This document shows, piece after piece, positions 1 through 6,821 of a stretch of DNA of 7,018 nt (positions are counted from its first letter, which is position 1; every line of letters starts with the position of its first letter). A program made the translations under genes and the position numbers. The notes under the pieces were generated by a model that saw nothing but the letters and a program-made list of their open reading frames with translations, was not told the DNA's origin and made no database searches. Source of the stretch: Microbacteriaceae bacterium (GTDB lineage: Bacteria; Actinomycetota; Actinomycetes; Actinomycetales; Microbacteriaceae); NCBI GenBank assembly GCA_025464125.1, contig JAODLU010000324.1, forward strand, positions 1 through 7,018, given 5' to 3'.

Positions 1-472
1 GGGTTACTCCTCCGTCTACCGCAGGCGTGCAAGCAATGGTGCTGCCCTGGGGTCCGTAGTGGGCGATATCGACCGGGGTGTAGAACATGGCAATCTGGAA
101 GTTGACGGTGTTACCGGCGTAACTGAAACTGGAGCCGGCCAGAAGAGCGGGTATGTCGGTCGGGCGCACACCAGATCCGAATGTCTTGAAGGCGTTGACC
201 TGCCCATTAGCGCCGGGCACGCTCATCTTGAGGGATGAACGGCCGTCGAAGGAGTCCGTGGTCATCGTGTTCGTACCGCCACCCGACAGGTCCGACAGCC
301 AGGTCGTCTCGCCAGGCGCCGCATAAGCGGAGCCCAGCTCTGCCGGAGTTACGAGATGGTCGTCTGGCGAGGTTGCGGATGCCGAAGACGCGACGCCCAG
401 GGCCAGGAACCCTGCGATCGCAGCTATAGCGATAAGTGGACGGGCAAATCGAGAAAAACTATGGTTAGCCAT
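1..472 (-). CDS. Secreted protein of unknown function (N-terminal part, cut by left window edge)
   Basis: I do not recognise this protein. The open frame runs from ATG at 472 to the window edge, giving 157 codons; its C-terminus lies outside. Residues 1-33 form a typical Sec signal peptide: Arg at 8 and 11, a hydrophobic core at about 13-28, and an Ala-Ser-Ala cleavage site with a likely cut after residue 33. The mature part is rich in Gly, Ser and Thr with alternating hydrophobic residues (for example around 121-131), which suggests a beta-rich extracellular domain. One Cys is visible (148). An in-frame TAG lies four codons before the ATG, so this is the first possible ATG. No Shine-Dalgarno at proper spacing is seen. 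Codons are less GC-biased than in neighbouring genes: two ATA codons and AGT, TTT, TCT, CGA and CTT occur early. The gene is likely monocistronic here, downstream of gltA on the same strand. Whether it is anchored to the wall or free cannot be seen. That it is a real secreted protein is well supported; its function is unknown. Confidence 0.82.
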   Translation of the reverse strand, partial: MANHSFSRFARPLIAIAAIAGFLALGVASSASATSPDDHLVTPAELGSAYAAPGETTWLSDLSGGGTNTMTTDSFDGRSSLKMSVPGANGQVNAFKTFGSGVRPTDIPALLAGSSFSYAGNTVNFQIAMFYTPVDIAHYGPQGSTIACTPAVDGGVT

Positions 473-478
473 CTTTCT

Positions 479-484
479 AGGCTA
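479..484 (-). promoter_or_regulatory. Possible -10 element of a leaderless promoter for the secreted protein
   Basis: On the minus strand the hexamer TAGCCT fits the actinobacterial TANNNT -10 pattern and is followed by exactly six bases (AGAAAG) before the ATG at 472. This would place the transcription start on the ATG itself and would explain why no well-spaced Shine-Dalgarno is present. No good -35 hexamer is seen. The pattern is weak and common, so this is an inference. Confidence 0.35.
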
Positions 485-510
485 CCGATATACCGGCATT
501 CCGGAATACC
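485..510. repeat. Two adjoining imperfect palindromes upstream of the secreted protein
   Basis: Positions 495-510 form a 16-bp near-palindrome (7 of 8 pairs) whose core at 498-507, ATTCCGGAAT, is perfect. It adjoins a second imperfect palindrome at 485-496, CCGATATACCGG (two mismatching positions out of twelve), sharing two bases. Both sit directly upstream of the proposed -10 element, in the spacer and -35 zone, where an operator would be expected. No known regulator is recognised from the sequence. Confidence 0.4.
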
Positions 511-544
511 CCCATAGCGGGGCATCCATTAGGAGCACGCTCTA

Positions 545-706
545 GTGAACTACCGAGTACCTCGAAAACCATCTACGGCGCGACGAAGCACCCGTGCGCC
601 AGATGTCACAAGAAGACTCTTCACACGCGCCGCGGAGCCACGCATGACGGTGTGCGCCAGCAGGAAAGCGAGCGACTACCAGTTGGAGACTGACCTGGTC
701 AGTTAG
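545..706 (+). CDS. Doubtful small ORF of 53 codons with a Shine-Dalgarno-like site
   Basis: A GTG at 545 opens a 53-codon frame ending at TAG 704-706. It is preceded by AGGAG at 531-535, nine bases upstream, which is acceptable spacing. The product would be Arg- and Thr-rich with no transmembrane segment, no recognised motif and one Cys. It runs antisense across the last bases of gltA and lies in a gap with no other gene. No promoter is evident. It may be chance, since short open frames are frequent in GC-rich DNA; I list it only because the ribosome-binding site is better than those of several real genes nearby. Confidence 0.15.
   Translation: MNYRVPRKPSTARRSTRAPDVTRRLFTRAAEPRMTVCASRKASDYQLETDLVS
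689..703. repeat. Perfect inverted repeat across the gltA stop codon
   Basis: ACTGACC and GGTCAGT are perfect complements separated by a single base and span the TGA stop of gltA (699-701). As RNA this could form a five-base-pair stem with a five-base loop. No run of U follows on the minus strand, so it does not look like a standard intrinsic terminator. It could be a weak 3' hairpin, a protein-binding site or chance. No other terminator candidate was found in the gap down to 473. Confidence 0.45.
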
Positions 707-1997
707 TGGGCCATGCCCGTGACGGCGAGCCCAGGTAAAGCTGCTGCGGGCGACCGATCTTGGTTGCCGGGTCTTCGTTCATCTCTCGCCAGTGCGCGAT
801 CCAGCCGGGTAGGCGTCCGATGGCGAACAGCACCGTGAACGTGCGGGCAGGGAATCCCATCGCCTTGTAGATCACGCCTGTATAGAAGTCGACGTTCGGG
901 TACAGCTTGCGTTCGATGAAGTAGTCATCGGCGAGCGCGACTTCTTCGAGCTCCTTGGCGATATCGAGCAAATCATCTTTTACGCCAAGCGCCGCGAGAA
1001 CCTCGTCGGCGCTCTCCTTCACCAGGGTCGCCCGCGGATCGAAATTCTTGTAGACGCGATGCCCGAAGCCCATCAGGCGTACGCCGTCTTCCTTGTTCTT
1101 GACGCGCTTGACGAAGGTGCCGACGCCTTCGCCCGAATCTTTGATCTGCTTCAGCATGGTGAGCACTGCCTCGTTCGCTCCGCCGTGCAGCGGGCCGTAC
1201 AGGGCGTTGATGCCAGCCGATATCGAGGCGAACATGTTGGCCTCGGTGGAGCCCACGAGACGCACAGTGGAGGTCGACGCGTTCTGCTCGTGGTCTTCGT
1301 GAAGGATGAGCAGGCGCTCCAGCGCCTTACTGACCACGGGGTTCACCTCGTACGGCTCGGCGAGCGTGCCGAAGTTCAGCTTCAGGAAGTTGTCGACGAA
1401 ACTCAGTGAGTTATCCGGGTAGAGGAACGCCTGGCCGAGGCTCTTCTTGTGCGCGTATGCGGCAAGAACCGGCAGCTTGGCAAGAAGGCGGATTGTGGTG
1501 ATCTCGACAGCCTCAGGATCGTGCACGTTGAGCGAGTCTTCGTAGAACGTCGACAGGGCGGAGACGGCGCTCGAGAGCACGGACATCGGATGAGCATTGT
1601 GCGGCAGGGCATCGAAAAAGCGGCGCAGGTCCTCGTGGATGAGGGTGTGGCGGCGCACCTTGTCTTCAAAGATCTCGAGTTCCGACGCGGAGGGCAGCTC
1701 GCCGTAGATGAGCAGCCAGGCGGTCTCGAGGTATGTCGAGTTCTTGGCGACATCGGCGATGTCGTAGCCCCTGTATCGCAGGATGCCCTTGTCGCCGTCG
1801 ATGTAGGTGATCGCGCTGCGAGTGGCCGAGGTGTTGACGAAGCCCTGGTCGAGGGTAGTCAGGCCCGTCTGCTTCGTCAGCGTCGAGATGTCGATGCTCG
1901 ACGCCCCGTCCACGCTTTTCAGGATGGGAAATTCTGCAGTTCCCCCTGGAAAATGCAGGGTCGCCTTTTCGGCGTTGTCGTTGGCAGCGCTGTTCAC
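699..1997 (-). CDS. gltA: Citrate synthase (type II, hexameric class)
   Basis: This enzyme condenses oxaloacetate and acetyl-CoA to citrate and CoA, the entry step of the TCA cycle, in the cytoplasm. The 432-residue length and the N-terminal beta-rich extension (about residues 1-50) fit the type II bacterial class. Family signatures are clear: HEDHEQN at 233-239, GPLHGGAN at 268-275 with catalytic His271, GFGHRVYKNFDPRA at 310-323 with His313, and YPNVDFYTG at 366-374 with catalytic Asp370. The start is GTG at 1997, nine bases after the dapC stop; a weak TAGG lies in the junction, so translation may depend on coupling to dapC. It is the last gene of the mshB-fdxA-dapC-gltA cluster. The C-terminal tail after GRPQQLYLGS is short and ends in a perfect inverted repeat at DNA level. 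A methylcitrate synthase is a related alternative, but length and motifs favour GltA. Confidence 0.96.
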   Translation of the reverse strand: MNSAANDNAEKATLHFPGGTAEFPILKSVDGASSIDISTLTKQTGLTTLDQGFVNTSATRSAITYIDGDKGILRYRGYDIADVAKNSTYLETAWLLIYGELPSASELEIFEDKVRRHTLIHEDLRRFFDALPHNAHPMSVLSSAVSALSTFYEDSLNVHDPEAVEITTIRLLAKLPVLAAYAHKKSLGQAFLYPDNSLSFVDNFLKLNFGTLAEPYEVNPVVSKALERLLILHEDHEQNASTSTVRLVGSTEANMFASISAGINALYGPLHGGANEAVLTMLKQIKDSGEGVGTFVKRVKNKEDGVRLMGFGHRVYKNFDPRATLVKESADEVLAALGVKDDLLDIAKELEEVALADDYFIERKLYPNVDFYTGVIYKAMGFPARTFTVLFAIGRLPGWIAHWREMNEDPATKIGRPQQLYLGSPSRAWPTN

Positions 1998-2006
1998 GTC
2001 TACAGC

Positions 2007-3152
2007 CTAATTGGCAGCGGCCGTCACAGCCGCATCGGCATGTGGATCGTGCGCGGCACCCAGGCGCTGCACTGCGGTGTCGATTGCTGCGTCGGTGGCC
2101 GTGAGGGCTATGCGCACGTGCTTGGCGCCGCGGTCACCATAGAAAGGTCCCGGTGTAACCAGGATGCCCATGGCGGCGAGTTCACCGACGGTTACGAGCG
2201 TTGGTTGCCCGCGAGTGGCCCAGAGATACAGGCCTCCCTCGCTTGAATCGATCGTGAACCCGGCGGCCTCGAGTGCGTCTCGCAGTCGCATGCGACGAGC
2301 GCCGTAGAGCTGTCGCTGCGCAGCGACATGCCCGTGCTCGCCAAGCGCCACGACCATCGCAGCCTGCACCGGAGTTGGAGGCATCGTGCCGAGATTCTTG
2401 CGTACCGCGAGCAGTTCGGCGATGAGATCGCTGCAGCCGGCCACGAATCCTGCCCTGTATCCCGCGAGGTTCGACTGCTTGCTGAGCGAGTAGACGCTCA
2501 GCACTGAGTGACGTTCGCCCTGGATCACCAGCGGATCGAGGATGCTCGGTGTGGCGTTGCCCACATATGGCGCCTCCCACCCGAGTTCTGCGTAGCACTC
2601 GTCGCTGGCGATCACTGCGCCGATCTGTCTCGCCCTCGCCACTGCGACCGCAAGTTGCTGCGTGGAAAGGATTCGCCCGTCCGGGTTGCCCGGACTGTTC
2701 ACCCACACGAGCTTCGTGTTGTCGGGCCACTCGGCAGGATCGTCACTGGAGACGACCGTCATACCGGCGAGCACTGCGCCTACCGCGTAGGTCGGATAGG
2801 CGAGGGTCGGCTGCACCATCACGTCGCCTGGCCCGAAACCGAGCCACAGCGGCAGGCCGGCAATGAACTCCTTCGAACCGATCGTGGGAAGCACGTTAGC
2901 GACCGTGAGGTCGTGCACTCCCCTGCGCTCGGAATACCAGGCCACGATGGCCTCGCGCAGGGCTACAGTGCCGACGGTGAGCGGGTAGGAATGGGCATCC
3001 GTCGCCGCAGCCAGCGCTTCGCGAATGACATCGGGAGTCGGGTCAACCGGCGAGCCGACCGAGAGATCGACGATGCCATCGGGATGAGCGCTGGCCTGTG
3101 CCTTGTATGGCTCCAGCGCGTCCCATGGAAAGTCAGGGAGCTGGAGGGGCAC
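2007..3152 (-). CDS. dapC: Succinyldiaminopimelate transaminase (class I/II PLP aminotransferase)
   Basis: The product transfers an amino group from glutamate to N-succinyl-2-amino-6-ketopimelate, in the succinylase branch leading to meso-diaminopimelate and lysine, and works in the cytoplasm. Fold type I aminotransferase marks are present: the SPGNPDG loop at 153-159 with Asn156, ASDECY at 182-187 with the PLP-ring Asp184 and Tyr187, SLSKQSNLAGYR at 222-233 with the PLP-binding Lys225, and the substrate carboxylate Arg347 in HVRIAL. Length (381 residues) is normal. The substrate assignment rests mainly on context: in many actinobacteria dapC directly follows the 7Fe ferredoxin gene. Here the GTG start immediately follows the ferredoxin TGA (TGAGTG), which implies translational coupling. 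The tail after about residue 366 is Ala- and His-rich and looks non-conserved. A generic aminotransferase is the fallback call. Confidence 0.9.
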   Translation of the reverse strand: MPLQLPDFPWDALEPYKAQASAHPDGIVDLSVGSPVDPTPDVIREALAAATDAHSYPLTVGTVALREAIVAWYSERRGVHDLTVANVLPTIGSKEFIAGLPLWLGFGPGDVMVQPTLAYPTYAVGAVLAGMTVVSSDDPAEWPDNTKLVWVNSPGNPDGRILSTQQLAVAVARARQIGAVIASDECYAELGWEAPYVGNATPSILDPLVIQGERHSVLSVYSLSKQSNLAGYRAGFVAGCSDLIAELLAVRKNLGTMPPTPVQAAMVVALGEHGHVAAQRQLYGARRMRLRDALEAAGFTIDSSEGGLYLWATRGQPTLVTVGELAAMGILVTPGPFYGDRGAKHVRIALTATDAAIDTAVQRLGAAHDPHADAAVTAAAN

Positions 3153-3479
3153 TCAGGCCCCCGTGCCCTGCGGTGGGAGGGCGGCGATCAGGGGGTGGTC
3201 CTTATGGATCACACCCACCTTGGCTGCGCCACCTGGCGAACCGACGTCGTCGAAGAACTCGACGTTGGCCTTGTAATAGTCGGCCCACTGCTCCGGAACG
3301 TCGTCTTCGTAATAGATGGCCTCGACCGGGCAGACAGGCTCGCACGCACCGCAGTCGACGCACTCGTCTGGGTGGATGTACAGCGAGCGCTCGCCCTCAT
3401 AGATGCAGTCGACAGGGCACTCGTCGATGCACGCGCGGTCTTTCACATCGACGCAGGGAAGGGCGATGACATAGGTCAT
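3153..3479 (-). CDS. fdxA: 7Fe ferredoxin ([3Fe-4S][4Fe-4S], actinobacterial FdxA/FdxC type)
   Basis: This is a small acidic cytoplasmic electron carrier of 108 residues. Eight cysteines occur at 9, 17, 21, 25, 40, 43, 46 and 50. By comparison with Azotobacter ferredoxin I, Cys9, 17 and 50 should bind a [3Fe-4S] cluster and Cys21, 40, 43 and 46 a [4Fe-4S] cluster, with Cys25 free. The position three residues after Cys9, a Cys in Azotobacter, is Val12 here. [12 protein letters not shown] at 40-51 is the clearest signature. The region after residue 65 is a cluster-free C-terminal extension, normal in this class. The ATG overlaps the mshB stop (ATGA), and AAGGGA eight bases upstream is a good Shine-Dalgarno. 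The redox partner is unknown; cytochrome P450s are known partners in actinobacteria, but none is in this window. Confidence 0.95.
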   Translation of the reverse strand: MTYVIALPCVDVKDRACIDECPVDCIYEGERSLYIHPDECVDCGACEPVCPVEAIYYEDDVPEQWADYYKANVEFFDDVGSPGGAAKVGVIHKDHPLIAALPPQGTGA

Positions 3480-4645
3480 GAAGCGATTCCCTTCGGGTTG
3501 GTTGTGGTCACAATCTTATCCCGGCGAAAGGTGCCGGCCGCCGGCCACGCGAGCACAACCATGGCGATGACGACCGGGCCGTAGGTGAGCGTGTAGCCCG
3601 CTGCGTTGGCCGGCACGATCACCGTGCCGCCGCTGTCGACGAGCGATAGCGCGGCGATGGCGACAAGCACGCCGATCGCGGCGATACCTGTCACGATGCG
3701 GCCCGGGAAGACTATGCGAAGGCCCACGAGAAGGGCCGCGATGATCGCGATCGAAACGATGATGCCCCACGGCACTGTGATGCCGCTCGCCACCGTCGAC
3801 AACTGGTGATTGACCGTCGCGATACCACCGATTGAGAGGCCGACCACGAGCGCCAGGATGTAGGCGAGCACATGGGTGCCGAAGCCCTGGTCTGCCCATG
3901 CGACCTGATCTGGCTTGCCACTGGCCACTGGCGAGTATCCCTCGAGCGCAGCGATCGGCCGTGCCGGACCACTCGAGAGCGTGAAAGTGTCGCCACGCAC
4001 TGTCACCTGGCTGCGGTGGGCCTCGAGCGCGCGGCGCTTGCGATCAAGTACTGGCGACACGTCGATAACCAGGCTGGCAGAGGCCGGGTCGGCGATCGCA
4101 AAGAAGGGCACTCCGAAGACTTCTGCGGCGCGCAACGCGGCTTCATGGGCGCGCACGTGGTCTGGATGCCCGTAGCCGCCGTCGGCCGCGTAACTGATCA
4201 CGGCGTCCGGTTTCAGGTCGTCGACAACAGTCGCGATGTCAGCGGCAACCTCGCCAAATGGGGCAGCGCAGAGAGCCTCGGAGGAGAACGTGTCGAGTGC
4301 TTCTGCGCCATGCTCACCCCAGCGCATGCCAGAGTCGGTGTAGTGCCTCGGAGCGAGGTCGACCCTTCGGGCATCGGCATCGCCTAGGAATCGGTGGTCG
4401 AGAACGCCGAGCGCCATCATCGCGACACTGAGCTCGGACTCCCTGAGCGCGGCAACCGCCTGGCCGTCACCTTCAAGCGCGCTGATATCGGCTGGGATGA
4501 TCTCGCCGAGCTCACCTCTCGTGCACGTGAGCACTGTGACTTCGGCTCCCCTGTCGACCAGCGTCGCGATCGTGCCACCCGTGGTGATCGTCTCGTCGTC
4601 GGGGTGTGCATGAACGAACAGCACGCGCTCGAAGTTGGCTTCCAC
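3476..4645 (-). CDS. mshB: MshB-like PIG-L deacetylase fused to a C-terminal four-helix membrane domain
   Basis: The N-terminal domain (about residues 5-250) is a zinc-dependent PIG-L/LmbE deacetylase. AHPDDE at 13-18 supplies zinc ligands His14 and Asp17 and the likely general base Asp16; GYGHPDH at 157-163 supplies the third ligand His163, with His160 matching the catalytic His of mycobacterial MshB. MshB removes acetate from GlcNAc-inositol in mycothiol synthesis. Residues 255-375 add four hydrophobic stretches (about 257-275, 292-310, 318-336, 354-372), followed by a short polar tail. MshB of Mycobacterium lacks this part; in some actinobacteria a separate small membrane protein gene (DUF6113 type, from memory) follows mshB, so a gene fusion is likely. 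The GTG at 4645 was chosen because it gives a normal short lead before the first strand; no good Shine-Dalgarno precedes it. It is first in the operon with fdxA, dapC and gltA. Related deacetylases such as Mca or BshB are less likely given the context. Confidence 0.85.
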   Translation of the reverse strand: MEANFERVLFVHAHPDDETITTGGTIATLVDRGAEVTVLTCTRGELGEIIPADISALEGDGQAVAALRESELSVAMMALGVLDHRFLGDADARRVDLAPRHYTDSGMRWGEHGAEALDTFSSEALCAAPFGEVAADIATVVDDLKPDAVISYAADGGYGHPDHVRAHEAALRAAEVFGVPFFAIADPASASLVIDVSPVLDRKRRALEAHRSQVTVRGDTFTLSSGPARPIAALEGYSPVASGKPDQVAWADQGFGTHVLAYILALVVGLSIGGIATVNHQLSTVASGITVPWGIIVSIAIIAALLVGLRIVFPGRIVTGIAAIGVLVAIAALSLVDSGGTVIVPANAAGYTLTYGPVVIAMVVLAWPAAGTFRRDKIVTTTNPKGIAS

Positions 4646-4652
4646 AGTGGAC

Positions 4653-4658
4653 AGGATA
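4653..4658 (-). promoter_or_regulatory. Possible -10 element of a leaderless promoter for mshB-fdxA-dapC-gltA
   Basis: TATCCT on the minus strand fits the TANNNT -10 pattern, and only seven bases separate it from the mshB GTG at 4645. Transcription would then start at or next to the GTG, consistent with the lack of a Shine-Dalgarno. No convincing -35 hexamer is seen. The DtxR-type box at 4685-4703 would lie about 40-58 bases upstream of this start. Confidence 0.4.
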
Positions 4659-4684
4659 TGCCGCCCGGGCTAAGGTTCGATGAG

Positions 4685-4703
4685 TAAGGTTAGCCTTACC
4701 AAT
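4685..4703 (+). promoter_or_regulatory. DtxR/IdeR-type iron box in the mshB-efeU divergent region
   Basis: TAAGGTTAGCCTTACCAAT matches the known DtxR/IdeR 19-bp consensus TWAGGTTAGSCTAACCTWA at 16 of 19 positions by my hand alignment; the mismatches are at positions 13, 17 and 19. The arms GTAAGG and CCTTAC at 4684-4699 form the dyad. It ends 24 bases before the efeU GTG. Candidate -10 hexamers for efeU, TAAGGT (4685-4690) and TAGCCT (4691-4696), lie inside the box, and a third, poorer one (TGAAAT, 4716-4721) lies after it. In each case a bound Fe(II)-loaded repressor would block efeU transcription. An extra TAAGGTT half-site lies at 4671-4677. Confidence 0.82.
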
Positions 4704-4727
4704 CCCACTCGAACGTGAAATGAACCT

Positions 4728-5597
4728 GTGCTCGCAAACTTTCTGATCGGCCTTCGCGAGGGCCTCGAAGCCGCTCTCGTCGTCGGCATCCTCATCGCAT
4801 ACGTCGTCAAGATCAAACGCAAAGACGTGCTCGCCAGGATCTGGATCGGCGTTGGCCTCGCGGTCATCGTCTCGCTCGGGCTCGGCGCGCTGCTCACCTT
4901 CGGTGCTTACGGCCTGAGCTTCGAGGCGCAGGAGGCCATCGGTGGCTCGCTCTCGATCGTTGCAACGGGCTTCGTCACGTGGATGATCTTCTGGATGCTG
5001 CGCACAGCCCGAACCATGAGCAGCGACCTTCGCCATGACATCGACCGTCACCTGGTGGGAGCGGGCTGGGGGCTCGTGCTCGTTGCGTTCCTCTCCGTCG
5101 GCCGCGAGGGAATCGAGACGGCGCTCTTCATCTGGGCAGCTGTGCAGGCCACCGGCGAGACGACGCTGCCGATCCTCGGCGCTACCCTCGGCATCCTGCT
5201 GGCGGTCGTGCTTGGCTACCTCATCTACCGGGGTGTCGTGCGCATCAACCTCGCGAAGTTCTTCACGATCACTGGCTTCTTTTTGATCATCGTGGCCGCC
5301 GGCGTTCTCTCCTACGGCGTGCACGACCTGCAGGAGGCCGGCATCCTCCCGGGGCTCAACAGTCTCGCGTTCGATGTCACATCGGCGGTTCCGCCGAGCA
5401 GCTGGTACGGCACCCTGCTGAAAGGCACCGTCAACTTCTCCCCCGCCACCACCTGGCTCGAGATGTTCGTCTGGCTCGCCTACGTCGTGCCCGTGATGAC
5501 GATTTTCATCCGCACCATCCGTCGGCAGCACAGCACGCCTCCGACACGTTCCGCGCAGCACCAGGAACTCGTCCCAGCAACAGAAGGAACTCGATGA
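4728..5597 (+). CDS. efeU: EfeU, FTR1-type ferrous iron permease
   Basis: The product is an integral membrane permease of 289 residues that moves iron into the cytoplasm as part of the EfeUOB system. Both FTR1 iron-binding signatures are present in hydrophobic helices: REGLE at 10-14 and REGIE at 126-130. Seven membrane segments can be drawn at about 5-27, 37-58, 69-91, 112-134, 147-168, 178-197 and 244-262. A polar tail of about 27 residues follows the last helix. The GTG start gives the normal short EfeU N-terminus before REGLE; upstream ATG 4720 and GTG 4715 are out of frame. No clear Shine-Dalgarno precedes it. The TGA overlaps the efeO ATG (ATGA). Iron-dependent repression is expected from the box at 4685-4703. 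Confidence 0.95.
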   Translation: MLANFLIGLREGLEAALVVGILIAYVVKIKRKDVLARIWIGVGLAVIVSLGLGALLTFGAYGLSFEAQEAIGGSLSIVATGFVTWMIFWMLRTARTMSSDLRHDIDRHLVGAGWGLVLVAFLSVGREGIETALFIWAAVQATGETTLPILGATLGILLAVVLGYLIYRGVVRINLAKFFTITGFFLIIVAAGVLSYGVHDLQEAGILPGLNSLAFDVTSAVPPSSWYGTLLKGTVNFSPATTWLEMFVWLAYVVPVMTIFIRTIRRQHSTPPTRSAQHQELVPATEGTR

Positions 5598-6799
5598 TCT
5601 CGCGCACCAACCGCCCAGGCCTCGTAGTGGCCACGGGCGCCGTTCTCCTGCTCGCCCTCACCGGGTGCGTGCCAAACAGCCCCGTGGCATCGGGCAGTTC
5701 GGGCTCTGCCACCAAACTGACCGTCACGAGCAGCGCCGCTGACTGTGCAGTCTCTGCAGCAACCGCCCCTAGCGGCACTGTCAACTTCACCGTCACGAAC
5801 AGCACAGACGATGTGACCGAGTTCTACGTGCTCGCCGAAGACGGGCTGCGCATCGTCGCCGAGGTGGAGAACGTGACTCCAGGCGCACCCCGCACCCTCA
5901 CCGCCCAGCTCCAGCCCGGCGACTACTTCACCACCTGCAAGCCTGGCATGGTCGGCACGGGGGTTGGACGCACCGCCTTCACCGTGACCGGCGGCACGAT
6001 CGCGGTAAGCGGTACCGAGCAGGCGCAGCTGAAGACTGCGGCAGCCAACTACGTCGCGTACGTGAAAGACCAGGTTGCCCAGCTCGTTCCGGCCACACAG
6101 CAGTTCCTCACCGCATACCTGGCTGGTGACACAGGCAGGGCCCAGGCGCTCTACGCTCCGACTCGCGCATACTACGAGCGCATCGAGCCGGTGGCCGAAT
6201 CATTCGGCGACCTCGACCCTGAGATCGATTTCCGCGAGGCGGACGTCGAGGCAGGCAAGGAGTGGACCGGCTGGCACCGCATCGAGAAGGACCTTTGGCC
6301 GCCGGCTACCGTCGACAACAAGGGCACGGTCTACGTGCCGCTGACCGCTGCCGAGCGCCAGGCCTTCGCCGACAAGCTGACCGCGAACACCCAGCAGCTC
6401 TTCGATTCCGTCCACGCGGCTGACTACACGGTGACCGCCGACGCGATCTCCAACGGAGCGATCGGCCTGCTCGACGAGGTGGCCAGCGGCAAGATCACCG
6501 GCGAAGAAGAGATCTGGTCGCACACCGACCTCTGGGACTTCCAGGCAAACCTCGAAGGTGCGCGCGTTGCCTACGAGGGCGTGCGCGGAATCGTTGTGGA
6601 TAAAGATGCCGCGCTCGTCAAGAAAATCGACGGCCAGTTCGATTCGCTCGAGAAGCAGCTCGCTGCCTACGGAACGCTCAGCACCGGCTTCACGTATTAC
6701 AACGAACTGACCAAGGCGCAGGTCAAGTCCCTCGCGGATGGCGTCAACGCCTTGAGCGAGCCGCTCAGCAAGCTGACCGCCAGCCTCACCAAGAAGTAA
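5594..6799 (+). CDS. efeO: EfeO, cupredoxin plus M75 (imelysin-like) iron-uptake lipoprotein
   Basis: EfeO is the extracytoplasmic partner of EfeU and is thought to capture and deliver iron. Residues 1-24 are a lipoprotein signal ending in the lipobox LTGC, with lipidated Cys25, so it should be membrane-anchored on the outer face; a Ser/Gly-rich linker follows. A cupredoxin-like domain spans about 40-137, with Cys51, Cys115 and Met119 (TTCKPGM) as candidate metal ligands. The helical M75 domain follows from about 143 to the end, with the HxxE signature HRIE at 228-231 in a WHRIEKDLW context. The 401-residue length suits the full two-domain form. A good Shine-Dalgarno, AAGGA, sits in the efeU tail five bases before the ATG, which overlaps the efeU stop. 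efeB starts 22 bases after its TAA. Confidence 0.95.
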   Translation: MISRTNRPGLVVATGAVLLLALTGCVPNSPVASGSSGSATKLTVTSSAADCAVSAATAPSGTVNFTVTNSTDDVTEFYVLAEDGLRIVAEVENVTPGAPRTLTAQLQPGDYFTTCKPGMVGTGVGRTAFTVTGGTIAVSGTEQAQLKTAAANYVAYVKDQVAQLVPATQQFLTAYLAGDTGRAQALYAPTRAYYERIEPVAESFGDLDPEIDFREADVEAGKEWTGWHRIEKDLWPPATVDNKGTVYVPLTAAERQAFADKLTANTQQLFDSVHAADYTVTADAISNGAIGLLDEVASGKITGEEEIWSHTDLWDFQANLEGARVAYEGVRGIVVDKDAALVKKIDGQFDSLEKQLAAYGTLSTGFTYYNELTKAQVKSLADGVNALSEPLSKLTASLTKK

Positions 6800-6821
6800 C
6801 AACCGAATCTGGAAACACCGT

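Noticed and set aside
16..207. 63-codon minus-strand open frame at the left edge
   Set aside because: It overlaps the secreted-protein frame on the same strand in another phase; the signal peptide and coherent composition favour the latter.
509..523. CCCC-ATAGC-GGGG hairpin as a terminator
   Set aside because: The stem is only four base pairs, its flanks do not pair and no U-run follows on either strand.
1449..2246. 265-codon plus-strand open frame opposite gltA and dapC
   Set aside because: It is antisense to citrate synthase and the dapC end, with composition typical of a mirrored frame and no recognisable domain.
3153..3479. Val in place of the extra Cys near the ferredoxin [3Fe-4S] site as an anomaly
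   Set aside because: The homologous position is not a cluster ligand in 7Fe ferredoxins, and actinobacterial members commonly lack this Cys.
2508..3584. 358-codon plus-strand open frame opposite dapC and fdxA
   Set aside because: It lies antisense to two well-identified genes, shows no motif, and is the usual long shadow frame of GC-rich codon use.
4512..5561. 349-codon minus-strand open frame opposite efeU
   Set aside because: It is extremely rich in Asp, Glu, Arg and His, as expected of the reverse complement of a hydrophobic membrane gene, and it crosses the iron box and the mshB start.
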